Source: Pseudomonas sp. UMAB-08 (GTDB lineage: Bacteria > Pseudomonadota > Gammaproteobacteria > Pseudomonadales > Pseudomonadaceae). From it: a DNA stretch of 64,000 bases. The position numbers and the translations under genes are program-made. Under the pieces are notes generated by a model. It searched no databases, was not told where the DNA came from, and saw only the letters and a program-made list of their open reading frames with translations. The stretch spans positions 103,991-167,990 of the forward strand of contig NZ_LT607423.1 of the NCBI RefSeq assembly GCF_900095225.1. Direction: 5' to 3'. Positions 1-7,957 of this stretch are shown in pieces; positions within the stretch are counted from its first letter, which is position 1, and every line of letters starts with the position of its first letter.

Positions 1-255
1 GTCTTCGGGCAGGGGCACATCGAGGGCCTGGAAGCCGGGGGCATTGAGGGTCACCCCGCCGCCGGCATTCCACAACACCGACAACTGTGACATGTGCGGC
101 ATGGCTCGCTGTGTGAAGAAGCGCCCGGAAGCCTCTTCCACCAACATCCAGCGTCGATCTCCAGCCAAGCCCAGCCCATCGAACCGGGCCTGCTGCAGAG
201 GTTCGGCCATGCCAGATTTGAGTGGAAATCGATAAAGCGCGCTGAGACGCAACAT
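1..255 (-). CDS. MOSC domain protein, N-terminal part (partial)
   Basis: The first 85 codons of a minus-strand gene are present; the rest lies beyond the left edge. The protein starts MLRLSALYRFPLKSG and continues with GLAGDRRWMLVEE and FFTQRAMPHMSQL. This is the N-terminal beta-barrel pattern (LYRYPVKS...DRRWMLVD...TQR) of YcbX/MOSC proteins, whose C-terminal MOSC domain (not seen here) handles sulfur transfer or molybdenum-cofactor-dependent N-hydroxylated compound reduction. The ATG at 255 has GGAGCTGACC directly in front, a good ribosome binding site. Family assignment is from motif memory; the substrate is unknown. Confidence 0.7.
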   Translation of the reverse strand, partial: MLRLSALYRFPLKSGMAEPLQQARFDGLGLAGDRRWMLVEEASGRFFTQRAMPHMSQLSVLWNAGGGVTLNAPGFQALDVPLPED

Positions 256-342
256 GGTCAGCTCCGTAATGGGCAAAGCGTCAATCTATACGAATTACTA
301 CTCCGTACGACACCCCAAACCCACCCCGAAACCAAAAATCCG

Positions 343-1272
343 TCAGGCCTGATCCAGCATCAGACGCTCACGCACCACGTCGACCAATTTGTCCGGCTGG
401 AACTTGGAGAGGAAGTTGTCGCAGCCGACCTTCTTCACCATTGATTCGTTGAAGCTGCCCGACAACGAGGTATGCAGCACCACATACAGACCGCGCAAGC
501 GGGGATCGTTGCGGATCTCGGTGGTCAGGCGATAACCATCCATCTCCGGCATCTCGGCGTCGGTGAACACCATCAACAGCTTGTCAGTCATGACTTCGCC
601 GGTATCAGCCCATGCCTTGAGCATATTCAACGCCTTGAGCCCGTCACGGGCGATGTGCATCTTCACCCCAAGCTGAGACAAGGTGTCACGCAGTTGCGCC
701 AACGCCACATTCGAATCATCCACCAACAGCACTTCGCGACCACGGGCAAGTTCCAGGACGGGATCCTGAAGTTTTTCACGGGAGACTTTGGCGTTGTAGG
801 GCACGATTTCAGCGAGGACTTTTTCGACGTCGATAATCTCCACCAACTGATCATCGACTTTGCTGATGGCGGTCAGGTAATGCTGGCGGCCAGCACTGAC
901 AGGCGGTGGCAGAATCGCTTCCCAGTTCATGTTGACGATGCGATCCACCCCCCCAACCAAAAACGCCTGCACCGACCGATTGTACTCGGTGACGATGATC
1001 GTACTGGTGGGCCCCGGTATCAGCGGACGCATACCAATCGCCTGGGAAAGATCGATGACCGGGAGCGTCTGACCACGCAGGTTGACCACACCACAGACAA
1101 AGGGATGACGTTGTGGCATCAGGGTCAGCTTGGGCAGCTGCAAAACCTCCTGAACCTTGAAAACGTTGATCGCGAACAGTTGTCGCCCGGCCAGGCGAAA
1201 CATCAGAATTTCCAGGCGATTCTCACCCACCAGCTGCGTGCGTTGATCTACCGTGTCGAGAATGCCAGCCAT
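343..1272 (-). CDS. cheV: Chemotaxis coupling protein CheV (CheW domain plus receiver)
   Basis: At 309 aa this has the usual CheV length. Residues about 15-165 form a CheW-like coupling domain (MFRLAGRQLFAINVFKVQEV, VVNLRGQTLPVIDL) that links chemoreceptors to CheA. Residues about 178-305 form a response-regulator receiver with the acidic pair in LLVDDS, the phospho-acceptor Asp in FTDAEMPEMDG, and a Thr/Ser and Lys further on (HTSLSG, LSKF). CheV is thought to tune receptor-kinase coupling through phosphorylation. ATG 1272 is preceded by CAGGAG. A FliA-type promoter lies 45 bases upstream, which fits co-regulation with the flagellar/chemotaxis regulon. Confidence 0.93.
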   Translation of the reverse strand: MAGILDTVDQRTQLVGENRLEILMFRLAGRQLFAINVFKVQEVLQLPKLTLMPQRHPFVCGVVNLRGQTLPVIDLSQAIGMRPLIPGPTSTIIVTEYNRSVQAFLVGGVDRIVNMNWEAILPPPVSAGRQHYLTAISKVDDQLVEIIDVEKVLAEIVPYNAKVSREKLQDPVLELARGREVLLVDDSNVALAQLRDTLSQLGVKMHIARDGLKALNMLKAWADTGEVMTDKLLMVFTDAEMPEMDGYRLTTEIRNDPRLRGLYVVLHTSLSGSFNESMVKKVGCDNFLSKFQPDKLVDVVRERLMLDQA

Positions 1273-1316
1273 TAATGACTCCTGGGGGATAGTTCGTATT
1301 GAGAGCGCTCAACCCG

Positions 1317-1343
1317 TTATCGGCCGAAGTGAGCGGGACCTTA
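1317..1343 (-). promoter_or_regulatory. FliA (sigma-28) promoter for cheV
   Basis: Read on the minus strand, a TAAGGTCC box (1343-1336) is followed by 11 bases and then a perfect GCCGATAA (1324-1317). The FliA consensus is TAAAGTTT-N11-GCCGATAA, so the -10 matches 8/8 and the -35 about 5/8 with exact spacing. It ends 45 bases before the cheV start, and motility-linked control suits a chemotaxis gene. Confidence 0.72.
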
Positions 1344-1491
1344 ATCGCAACAAAATGCCACGTAACGCCCTTGATGTCACATCAACATCACTGTTTGGGT
1401 CATTTGCCTTTCCGAAAATAGCCTCTGCCCGTTACGACGCGAAAGAGATTCGCCAAGCACATTGCAGAGCAGATGCAAATAGACGCTATGG

Positions 1492-1580
1492 ACTCGCCGA
1501 GTGAACCCGAAAAAACATTCGGAAACGGACTACAGACATCCGTTTGATTTCAACATTAACTTGGAGCCACTCGCCGAGTG
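1492..1580. repeat. Two copies of a palindromic 12-mer in the cheV/1620 divergent region
   Basis: ACTCGCCGAGTG occurs at 1492-1503 and again at 1569-1580, 77 bases apart. Each copy is a near-perfect inverted repeat (CACTC-GCC-GAGTG), the form expected of a dimeric regulator site. Both lie just upstream of the plus-strand gene at 1620 and about 220-310 bases from the cheV start. The rest of the 347-base divergent gap holds the FliA promoter and no other gene. The cognate regulator is unknown. Confidence 0.45.
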
Positions 1581-1619
1581 CGACCTACGATCGCTGTCCA
1601 TGAGTTGCGGAGATAAAAC

Positions 1620-2087
1620 ATGTTGAACAGCAATGAGTGGCAACATTCGCTCCCTGATTTTCTGACTAAATCGCAAACACTTCTCGCCAAGGCGGAAGAG
1701 TGCCTGAGTCATCTGGAATGGTTCATCAACGACAGGGACGCCATCGAGTGCCTGCTCGATGCCCTGTCGACCATCACCGACGAGGCGGATGCCCTGTCGC
1801 TTGAGAGCATCGCTGATTTCTCCCGCCATATTCGTCACCTACTGGAGCTTGCCCATCCCCAGACTTGCCTTCAGGGCGATGCGCTGTCCAGCCTCAAGCG
1901 CTGCTTCATCCTCCTTGCCTGGCAGCTTGAACTGGTCGATACCGGCACGGGAATGCTGTTGCTTGATGACTGCGAGCAACAGGAGCTGCTGAACGCGTTC
2001 GCGGCCATCGTCGGACTTGAAAATCAACGCTCGCGGTTTATGCCCGACAAGCGTTGGTCGACCGCCCCGAATCACTCAAACATCTAG
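1620..2087 (+). CDS. Small helical protein, possibly a degenerate Hpt-like domain
   Basis: This encodes 155 aa, strongly acidic and almost entirely helix-forming, with no signal peptide or membrane span. The order LLAKAEECLSHLEWFINDRD...LLDALSTITDEADALSLESIADFSRHIRHLLEL resembles the helical hairpin of a CheA P1 (Hpt) domain. The phosphorylatable His of the HSIKG-type motif is absent: the equivalent stretch reads ALSTITDEADAL. ATG 1620 has GGAG seven bases upstream. Its position beside cheV suggests a chemotaxis or phosphorelay link, but that is inference. It could be an unrelated four-helix protein. Confidence 0.6.
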   Translation: MLNSNEWQHSLPDFLTKSQTLLAKAEECLSHLEWFINDRDAIECLLDALSTITDEADALSLESIADFSRHIRHLLELAHPQTCLQGDALSSLKRCFILLAWQLELVDTGTGMLLLDDCEQQELLNAFAAIVGLENQRSRFMPDKRWSTAPNHSNI

Positions 2088-2136
2088 GCAAGATCGCCGC
2101 CCCTGCTGCCCCGTGCGCGAGCGCGACTCATCAACC

Positions 2137-3060
2137 TCAATCACCGACCTGCTCACCGGTGCCGAGCAGTGGCGAATGCGCGGGTAAATGCACGCGCAAG
2201 GCCGCAGGACGGACGACGAAGCGCATGCTTTCGCCAGCCATGGGTTCACCGTCGAGATTGATGTCCAGCCCCTGCGCCGACTTGATTTCGACCCAGGGCA
2301 GCCGTGCGCGTACAAACATGTTATCGATCCCCAGCCCCCCTTCAAGCAATCCCTTTAGCGTGCTCACTACGTCTTGCGGCGCAGGCAGAATACTGATGTC
2401 GAGCAGGCCGTCATCGGCCAAGGCTGTCGGGCACAGGACATGCCCGCCTCCGGCTTGACGACCGTTACCAATCCCCAAGGCCAGCAGATCGCCGCGCCAA
2501 TGGAAGTCTGGCCCGGTCAGTTCACCGTAGGCTGCACTTAATTCACTAAAGCGCGACAGGCCTGTGAAGAGATAAGCCGCCCCCCCGAGGATTTTTTTCA
2601 AATCCTCTGACGTACTGGCTGTTACCTGACTGCCGAAGCCACCGGTGGCCATGTTCAAAAAAAGTTGGCCGCCGACTTCACCCATATCGACCCTGCGGGG
2701 TGGCACATCAAGCAAGTCCAGCGCCTCTTTCATTGTTAACGGGACGCCTGCAGCGCGCGCAAAATCATTGGCGGTCCCCATTGGTAACAACACCAGGCTG
2801 GCCTCATCGCTCAGTGGGTGACCGGCCAATGCCAGCGCCTCGGCGATTTCACGCAGCGTTCCGTCTCCACCGCCGGCGATAATTTTCCGATGACCCGCCG
2901 CCAGCGCTTCGGCGACCAGACGCTGAGCATCGCCAGCCTCCCACGTCACTCTCACTTCCAGCTGCCACCCCTCGTCACGCTTGGCGCCCACGGCCGAACG
3001 AACCTCTTCATTGAGGGCCTGCTTGCCGTGCAAAATCAAAAATGCCTTGCGCAGTGTCAT
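2137..3060 (-). CDS. yegS: YegS/DAGK-family lipid kinase
   Basis: The 307-aa protein belongs to the diacylglycerol/sphingosine kinase-like family. An N-terminal nucleotide-binding domain carries AFLILHGKQALNE and the signature GGDGTLREIAEAL. Further on come PMGTANDFARA and a C-terminal beta domain with LNLDGEPM. The E. coli homologue YegS phosphorylates phosphatidylglycerol in vitro; the native substrate is uncertain. The start at 3060 (MTLRKAFLIL) was preferred over an in-frame codon at 3093 because it aligns with the family N-terminus and has GAGGGAGAAG upstream. Confidence 0.88.
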   Translation of the reverse strand: MTLRKAFLILHGKQALNEEVRSAVGAKRDEGWQLEVRVTWEAGDAQRLVAEALAAGHRKIIAGGGDGTLREIAEALALAGHPLSDEASLVLLPMGTANDFARAAGVPLTMKEALDLLDVPPRRVDMGEVGGQLFLNMATGGFGSQVTASTSEDLKKILGGAAYLFTGLSRFSELSAAYGELTGPDFHWRGDLLALGIGNGRQAGGGHVLCPTALADDGLLDISILPAPQDVVSTLKGLLEGGLGIDNMFVRARLPWVEIKSAQGLDINLDGEPMAGESMRFVVRPAALRVHLPAHSPLLGTGEQVGD

Positions 3061-3459
3061 TGCTGTCTTCTCCCTCTCGAAACTCAATACCAATGCGGCT
3101 TGTGAAGACTATTGACCATCCGGCAGGCAAAAAGACCCCATCAACCAGAAAAAATGATTACCCCCTTAACTCCACCACAAAACGACACCCTCTGTTTCAC
3201 CTGACTCACACCACAAAATCAATTCAGTTGGATTGATCTCGGAGGTAAAAACAGAAAGGCCAGAAATATTTTGTAGAAAAAAACTGCCCAGCTGCAAATT
3301 GCCATTGAAATGCAATCAGGGCCTGTGTTTAATTCGACAGAATATTGGCTATCTCGAAAAATGAATGCGCATAAGTCATTTTATTGACTTTGCTAATGAA
3401 TATCCGTCTCAGTACCGCGGGATTTGGCACTGAATTCATGGCTTGAGGGATGGACAGTT
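3061..3459. other. Gene-free region upstream of pslA
   Basis: About 400 bases separate the yegS start from the pslA start. The stretch from roughly 3160 to 3420 is visibly AT-richer than its surroundings (runs such as AAAAACTG, TTTTATTGACTTTGC). It is presumably the divergent yegS/pslA promoter and a long pslA leader. I see no convincing gene and no clear -35/-10 pair. In P. aeruginosa the psl leader is long and post-transcriptionally controlled, but no equivalent motif was established here. Confidence 0.4.
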
Positions 3460-4896
3460 ATGCGCCTGCAACCTGTTGACAGTCTTCTGCTTACGCGCTC
3501 CAGCCTGGTCGAATACTTTTTGTTCGGTATTCGCCTCGTGCACGGCGTGACCTGCATTCTCCCGGGATTATTGATTCTGGCGTTCTGGCAAACTGACCAC
3601 CCCATTGCACTGAAGAGCTATTTAGCGGTGCTGATGTTCTTTGGTTTCATCAGCGTATTGATCTTTCAGGCCATCGGGGTCTATTCGGAATCCATCTTCA
3701 GCAACCTGTTGCGCTTTCGCCTGACCCTGTTCGCCTGGTCTTCGGCGTTCTGCCTGCTGCTGTTCATGCATCAGGCATTGTCTCTGTTCAACTACATCTC
3801 CGATGTGCAACTGATCCTCTGGTTCACGACTAGCTTTGTGCTGTTCGGCGTCGAGCGTCTTTTCCTGCTGATGATGTTCCAGCGCCTCATGCAAAAAGGC
3901 TTCTTCCTGCAGAACGCGATCATTCTCGGTGCAACTGAAAACGGTCAGCGCCTGGCCGAGTACCTGGAGCAGAACCAGGACATCCGTTCCGGGGTTTCCG
4001 GGTTTATCGACGACCGTATCGGGCGCATGCCTAAAACCGTGGCCAATCTGTCAGTGCTGGGCAACTCCGGCGATCTGGAAAGGCTGATTCGCGAAGAGAA
4101 GGTCACTCAGGTGCTGGTCGCCCTGCCCTGGACCGCAGAAAACCGTATGGATTACATCATTCGCGAGCTGCGCAGGTTGCCCGTCAACGTGCTGCTGGTC
4201 CCAGACATGGTTGCGTTCCGGCATGCTCACAACCGCCTCACCGAAGTGGCTAACCTGCCGATGTTCAACGCATCCGAAGTACCGCTGCGCGGTTGGTCGC
4301 CTTTTTTCAAACGACTGGAGGACATGGTGCTGGCAAGCTTTGCCCTGCTCCTGCTGTTACCGGTGATGGTGCTGGTCGCCATTGCGATCAAGCTCGACTC
4401 CCCAGGCCCGGTGCTGTTCAGGCAAAAGCGCTACGGCTACAACAACCGGCTGATCGAAGTCTGCAAATTCCGTTCGATGTACCAGCATCAAGCCGATGCG
4501 ACCGCCGAGACGCAAACCACTCGCGGTGACGCCAGGATCACCCGGATTGGACGCTTTATCCGCAAGACCAGCCTTGACGAGTTGCCACAACTGTTCAACG
4601 TCTTCGCCGGCAGTATGTCCATGGTCGGGCCGCGTCCGCACGCCACTGCAACCAAGGCCGCAGGCATTCTTTTTGAAGAAGCGGTCAAAGAATACACGGC
4701 TCGCCATCGGGTCAAACCGGGCATTACTGGCCTTGCGCAAATCAACGGCTATCGTGGTGAAACGGACACGTTGGAAAAAATCGAAAAGCGCGTCGAATTC
4801 GACCTCGAATACATAGAAAACTGGTCGGTCTGGTTTGATCTGTACATCCTTTTCCGCACTGTTCCTGCAGTGCTATTCACTCGTGAGGCCTATTGA
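3460..4896 (+). CDS. pslA: PslA-like undecaprenyl-phosphate sugar phosphotransferase
   Basis: The 478-aa polytopic membrane protein initiates exopolysaccharide repeat assembly by moving a hexose-1-phosphate onto undecaprenyl phosphate. The N-terminal half (about 1-270) has several membrane spans and a CoA-binding-like domain (AIILGATENGQRLAEYL). The C-terminal half is the bacterial sugar-transferase domain: DSPGPVLFRQKRYG, CKFRSMY, TSLDELPQLFNV, SMVGPRPHA and KPGITGLAQINGYRG. The length equals that remembered for P. aeruginosa PslA. ATG 3460 has GAGGGA upstream; a TTG at 3424 is in frame but has no ribosome binding site. It overlaps pslB at the stop codon. Confidence 0.88.
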   Translation: MRLQPVDSLLLTRSSLVEYFLFGIRLVHGVTCILPGLLILAFWQTDHPIALKSYLAVLMFFGFISVLIFQAIGVYSESIFSNLLRFRLTLFAWSSAFCLLLFMHQALSLFNYISDVQLILWFTTSFVLFGVERLFLLMMFQRLMQKGFFLQNAIILGATENGQRLAEYLEQNQDIRSGVSGFIDDRIGRMPKTVANLSVLGNSGDLERLIREEKVTQVLVALPWTAENRMDYIIRELRRLPVNVLLVPDMVAFRHAHNRLTEVANLPMFNASEVPLRGWSPFFKRLEDMVLASFALLLLLPVMVLVAIAIKLDSPGPVLFRQKRYGYNNRLIEVCKFRSMYQHQADATAETQTTRGDARITRIGRFIRKTSLDELPQLFNVFAGSMSMVGPRPHATATKAAGILFEEAVKEYTARHRVKPGITGLAQINGYRGETDTLEKIEKRVEFDLEYIENWSVWFDLYILFRTVPAVLFTREAY

Positions 4897-6359
4897 TGAG
4901 CACTCTCATCCCTTGCATTATCGCTGGCGGCGCCGGCACCCGACTGTGGCCGGTTTCCCGCGAAGCCATGCCCAAGCCCTTCATGCGTCTTCCCGATGGC
5001 GAAAGCCTGCTGCAAAAAACCTTCGTTCGGGCCGTCGGATTGGCCGACGTCGACCGAATCCTGACCGTGACCAACCGTGACGTGTATTTCCGTACGGTGG
5101 ACGACTACCGCCAACTCAATAAGGGCCACGTGAGCCTGGACTTCATCCTTGAACCGTTCGGGCGCAATACGGCCCCGGCCATCGCGGCGGCGGCGCTGCA
5201 TGTCGCTCGTTTGTACGGCGACGATGCTCACTTGCTAATTCTTCCAGCCGATCATTTGATCAAGGATGTAGAGGCGTTCGCTCAAGCCGTGAACGCGGCT
5301 CGAACACTGGCTGACCAAGGCTGGATGGTGACATTTGGCATCGTACCGACCAAGGCTGAAACCGGGTTTGGTTATATCGAAAAAGGTCAGGCCTTGAATT
5401 CGACAGCCACAGCCTATCAAGTGGCCCGTTTTGTCGAAAAACCAGACGCTGACACCGCCCAGGGTTACCTCGACGGTGGATTGCACCTGTGGAACGGCGG
5501 CATGTTCTGCATGCGCGCCGACACGATCTTGCGCGAGCTGGAAGAGCACGCACCGCAAGTATTGGCCTCGGTCAAAGCTTGCCTGGAGCAAAGCACGAGC
5601 AAGGAAGGCAATCACGAATTGCAGCTGGAACTGGACAGTGAACTGTTCGCTCTGGCCCCGGACATTTCCATCGACTACGCCGTGATGGAGCCCTCGCAAA
5701 AAGTCGCGGTGGTGCCGTGCCAGCTAGGCTGGAGCGACATCGGCTCATGGCAGGCCATGCGTGAACTGAGCCCGGCCGATACCGATGGCAACCAATGCAA
5801 CGGCCAGACCGTCTTGCATGACGTGACCAATTGCTACATCGACTCGCCACGACGACTGGTGGGCGGCGTCGGCCTGGATAACCTGATCATCATCGATACC
5901 CCCGACGCGCTGCTGATTGCCGACGCGAATCGTAGCCAGGACGTCAGAATCATTGCCAAGGAACTCAAGCGCCAGGGCCATGATGCTTATCGCCTGCACC
6001 GTACCGTCACCCGCCCGTGGGGGACCTACACCGTGCTTGAAGAAGGCAAGCGCTTCAAGATCAAACGCATCATGGTCCGCCCTCAGGCATCGTTGTCACT
6101 GCAAATGCACCATCACCGCAGCGAACACTGGATTGTGGTCAGCGGCATGGCGCGGGTAACCAACGGCGACAGTGAATTTCTACTCGACACCAATGAGTCG
6201 ACGTTTATCAAACCTGGCCGCACTCATCGCCTGATCAACCCCGGCGTGGTCGATCTGGTCATGATTGAAGTACAGAGCGGCGAATACCTGGGTGAAGACG
6301 ACATTGTTCGCTTCACCGACGTTTATGGTCGCGTGCCCGTGGAAACGCTCAAGGCCTAG
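4896..6359 (+). CDS. pslB: Mannose-1-phosphate guanylyltransferase / mannose-6-phosphate isomerase
   Basis: This bifunctional 487-aa enzyme makes GDP-mannose precursors for exopolysaccharide. The nucleotidyltransferase half opens with AGGAGTRLWPVSREAMPKPF and includes EPFGRNTAPAIAAAAL, FVEKPD, WNGGMF and SIDYAVME. The C-terminal type II PMI cupin carries RPWGTY, FKIKRIMVRP and SLQMHHHRSEHWIVV, the last with metal-binding His residues. The start ATG shares TGATG with the pslA stop, so the two are translationally coupled. The paralogues AlgA and WbpW are alternatives, but adjacency to pslA supports PslB. No pslC or later psl genes follow. Confidence 0.87.
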   Translation: MSTLIPCIIAGGAGTRLWPVSREAMPKPFMRLPDGESLLQKTFVRAVGLADVDRILTVTNRDVYFRTVDDYRQLNKGHVSLDFILEPFGRNTAPAIAAAALHVARLYGDDAHLLILPADHLIKDVEAFAQAVNAARTLADQGWMVTFGIVPTKAETGFGYIEKGQALNSTATAYQVARFVEKPDADTAQGYLDGGLHLWNGGMFCMRADTILRELEEHAPQVLASVKACLEQSTSKEGNHELQLELDSELFALAPDISIDYAVMEPSQKVAVVPCQLGWSDIGSWQAMRELSPADTDGNQCNGQTVLHDVTNCYIDSPRRLVGGVGLDNLIIIDTPDALLIADANRSQDVRIIAKELKRQGHDAYRLHRTVTRPWGTYTVLEEGKRFKIKRIMVRPQASLSLQMHHHRSEHWIVVSGMARVTNGDSEFLLDTNESTFIKPGRTHRLINPGVVDLVMIEVQSGEYLGEDDIVRFTDVYGRVPVETLKA

Positions 6360-6412
6360 CAGGTCGCATCACCCTCGAGAGAACAGCAGGCAGTAGCGGC
6401 AGCTGTACCCGC

Positions 6413-6790
6413 TCAGACCTGCTCGGAAATTTCGATCAGGTTCAGGTCCGGGTCGCGCACGTACACCGAGCGAATGGGCCCGGTGGCGCCCGTGCGCATG
6501 ATCGGGCCTTCGACAATTGGCCAGCGGGCCTCAGCCAGGCGCTCAATCACCTGCTCCAGCGGAATCGACGCAATAAAGCACAGGTCCAGCGCGCCCGGAA
6601 CCGGCAGATGCGCCTTGGGCTCGAATTCGTGCCCGCGTATGTGCAGGTTGATTTTCTGGTTGCCAAACGTGAACGCCATACGTCCGGCACCAAAGGTCTC
6701 CAGTTGCATGCCGAGCACGCGGGTATAGAAATCCCGAGTGGCATCGGCATTGCTGGCGGTCAGGACCAAATGGTCAAGATGGTCGATCAT
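6413..6790 (-). CDS. VOC (glyoxalase/bleomycin-resistance fold) protein
   Basis: This 125-aa single-domain protein begins MIDHLDHLVLTASNADATRDFYTRVLGM, the classic start of vicinal-oxygen-chelate proteins. Candidate metal ligands are the His in HLDHLVL and the Glu residues in the last strand (LNLIEI). VYVRDPDLNLIEISE is the usual C-terminal signature. Such proteins include lyases, dioxygenases and antibiotic-binding proteins, and the substrate cannot be read from sequence. It is transcribed alone, convergent with pslB. Confidence 0.85.
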   Translation of the reverse strand: MIDHLDHLVLTASNADATRDFYTRVLGMQLETFGAGRMAFTFGNQKINLHIRGHEFEPKAHLPVPGALDLCFIASIPLEQVIERLAEARWPIVEGPIMRTGATGPIRSVYVRDPDLNLIEISEQV

Positions 6791-6915
6791 GGGTTGAGCT
6801 CCTTGAACAAGGTCGAAGGCACTTGCTGGTGCATTTTAATGACACGGAATGGAATTGGGTGCCCGAGCACAATGACCCGAATGCCTTGCAGAGGCTGACG
6901 AAGTCGACTGAGGCT

Positions 6916-7929
6916 TTAGGGATGTTTAAGCATTGAATGGCCACGCTCAGTCAACCGATACATCTGCACAGGGCTGCGGGGTGAGTCGGGATCGGTCATT
7001 TCTACCAGCCCTGCCGCCAATGCCGGGTTGAGGTACGTGCGACGAAATGATTGCCGATGCACGAGGCCCAATTGCTCCATCAGCTCGCCGGACTTGAACG
7101 AAGGATGGCTTGCGAGAACCTTGAGTAGTTTTTTTACCGGGTCGGTTACTTGTGCGGTTACTTGTGCGGTCTGATCCACGTCGCTCAGAGCCTGCTTCAA
7201 GGCACCCAACATGAACTCAACGAAAGGCGTCGCTTCGGCTAACTGATCTGCCGCGGATAGCGCACCGTAATACGCGTCCTGCTGATCACGAATGACCGTT
7301 TCTACCGGCAGATACGCCAGCACTGGACGCCACTGACTCAGGATCAGGGTTTGCCAGAGTCGACCCATTCGTCCATTGCCGTCCGCAAAGGGGTGGATGA
7401 ATTCAAACTCGTAATGGAACACGCAACTGGCGATCAACGGGTGCAAATCGCCCCCCTCCAGCCAACCCAGCAAGTCATCCATGAGTGCCGCGACGCGACT
7501 GGCCGGAGGAGCCATATGCAGGAATCGGTCACCGCGATAAATCCCCACCCCGCCCCGACGAAACCGACCGGCGTCATCTATCAAGCCGTGCATCAATAGC
7601 GCGTGAGCCTGCAACAGGTCAGAGCGGACATCGGCTTTCCATCCGGGCATAGCTTCGTAAGTAGCGAAGGCATTGCGCACTTCCTGAATCTCACGAGGCA
7701 GACCAAGCACTCGCTGCCCGTCCAGCACCGCAGTCACCTGTTCCAGGCTCAACGTGTTGTTCTCGATAGCCAGCGACGCCTGAATGGTACGAATGCGATT
7801 GCCACGCCTCAGCATTGGGGTCTGCGTCGTTTCCCGCAACGACGACAAGCGACCGACCTGTTCGCTGATATCTGCGACGAGGGCGAGCATCCGTGGGGTC
7901 AGTGTCAACGGTGGCTGGTATTTCTTCAT
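6916..7929 (-). CDS. Fic family protein (class II, autoinhibited) with C-terminal winged helix
   Basis: The 337-aa protein carries the Fic catalytic motif FIHPFADGNGRMGRLW (around residues 180-195), complete with catalytic His and the phosphate-binding GNGR. Fic enzymes usually transfer AMP from ATP to target hydroxyls. An inhibitory-helix motif of the [S/T]xxxE[G/N] type is visible at residues 52-57 (SLAIEN), so this is a class II Fic protein kept off by its own N-terminus. After the Fic core comes a linker with a repeated AQVT unit and a winged-helix-like tail (LLKVLASHPSFKSGELMEQLG). The target is unknown and no antitoxin partner is adjacent. Confidence 0.9.
   Translation of the reverse strand: MKKYQPPLTLTPRMLALVADISEQVGRLSSLRETTQTPMLRRGNRIRTIQASLAIENNTLSLEQVTAVLDGQRVLGLPREIQEVRNAFATYEAMPGWKADVRSDLLQAHALLMHGLIDDAGRFRRGGVGIYRGDRFLHMAPPASRVAALMDDLLGWLEGGDLHPLIASCVFHYEFEFIHPFADGNGRMGRLWQTLILSQWRPVLAYLPVETVIRDQQDAYYGALSAADQLAEATPFVEFMLGALKQALSDVDQTAQVTAQVTDPVKKLLKVLASHPSFKSGELMEQLGLVHRQSFRRTYLNPALAAGLVEMTDPDSPRSPVQMYRLTERGHSMLKHP
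7144..7167. repeat. Perfect 12-bp tandem duplication inside the Fic gene
   Basis: GGTTACTTGTGC is repeated back to back (7144-7155, 7156-7167) and followed by GGT, encoding the AQVT-AQVT linker between the Fic core and the C-terminal winged helix. Being a multiple of three it can expand or contract without a frameshift. Confidence 0.75.
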
Positions 7930-7957
7930 TTACTAAAGTCCATGATCAATCTTCATG

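Noticed and set aside
3424..3459. TTG start 36 bases upstream of the chosen pslA start
   Set aside because: No ribosome binding site there, whereas ATG 3460 has GAGGGA and gives the family length.
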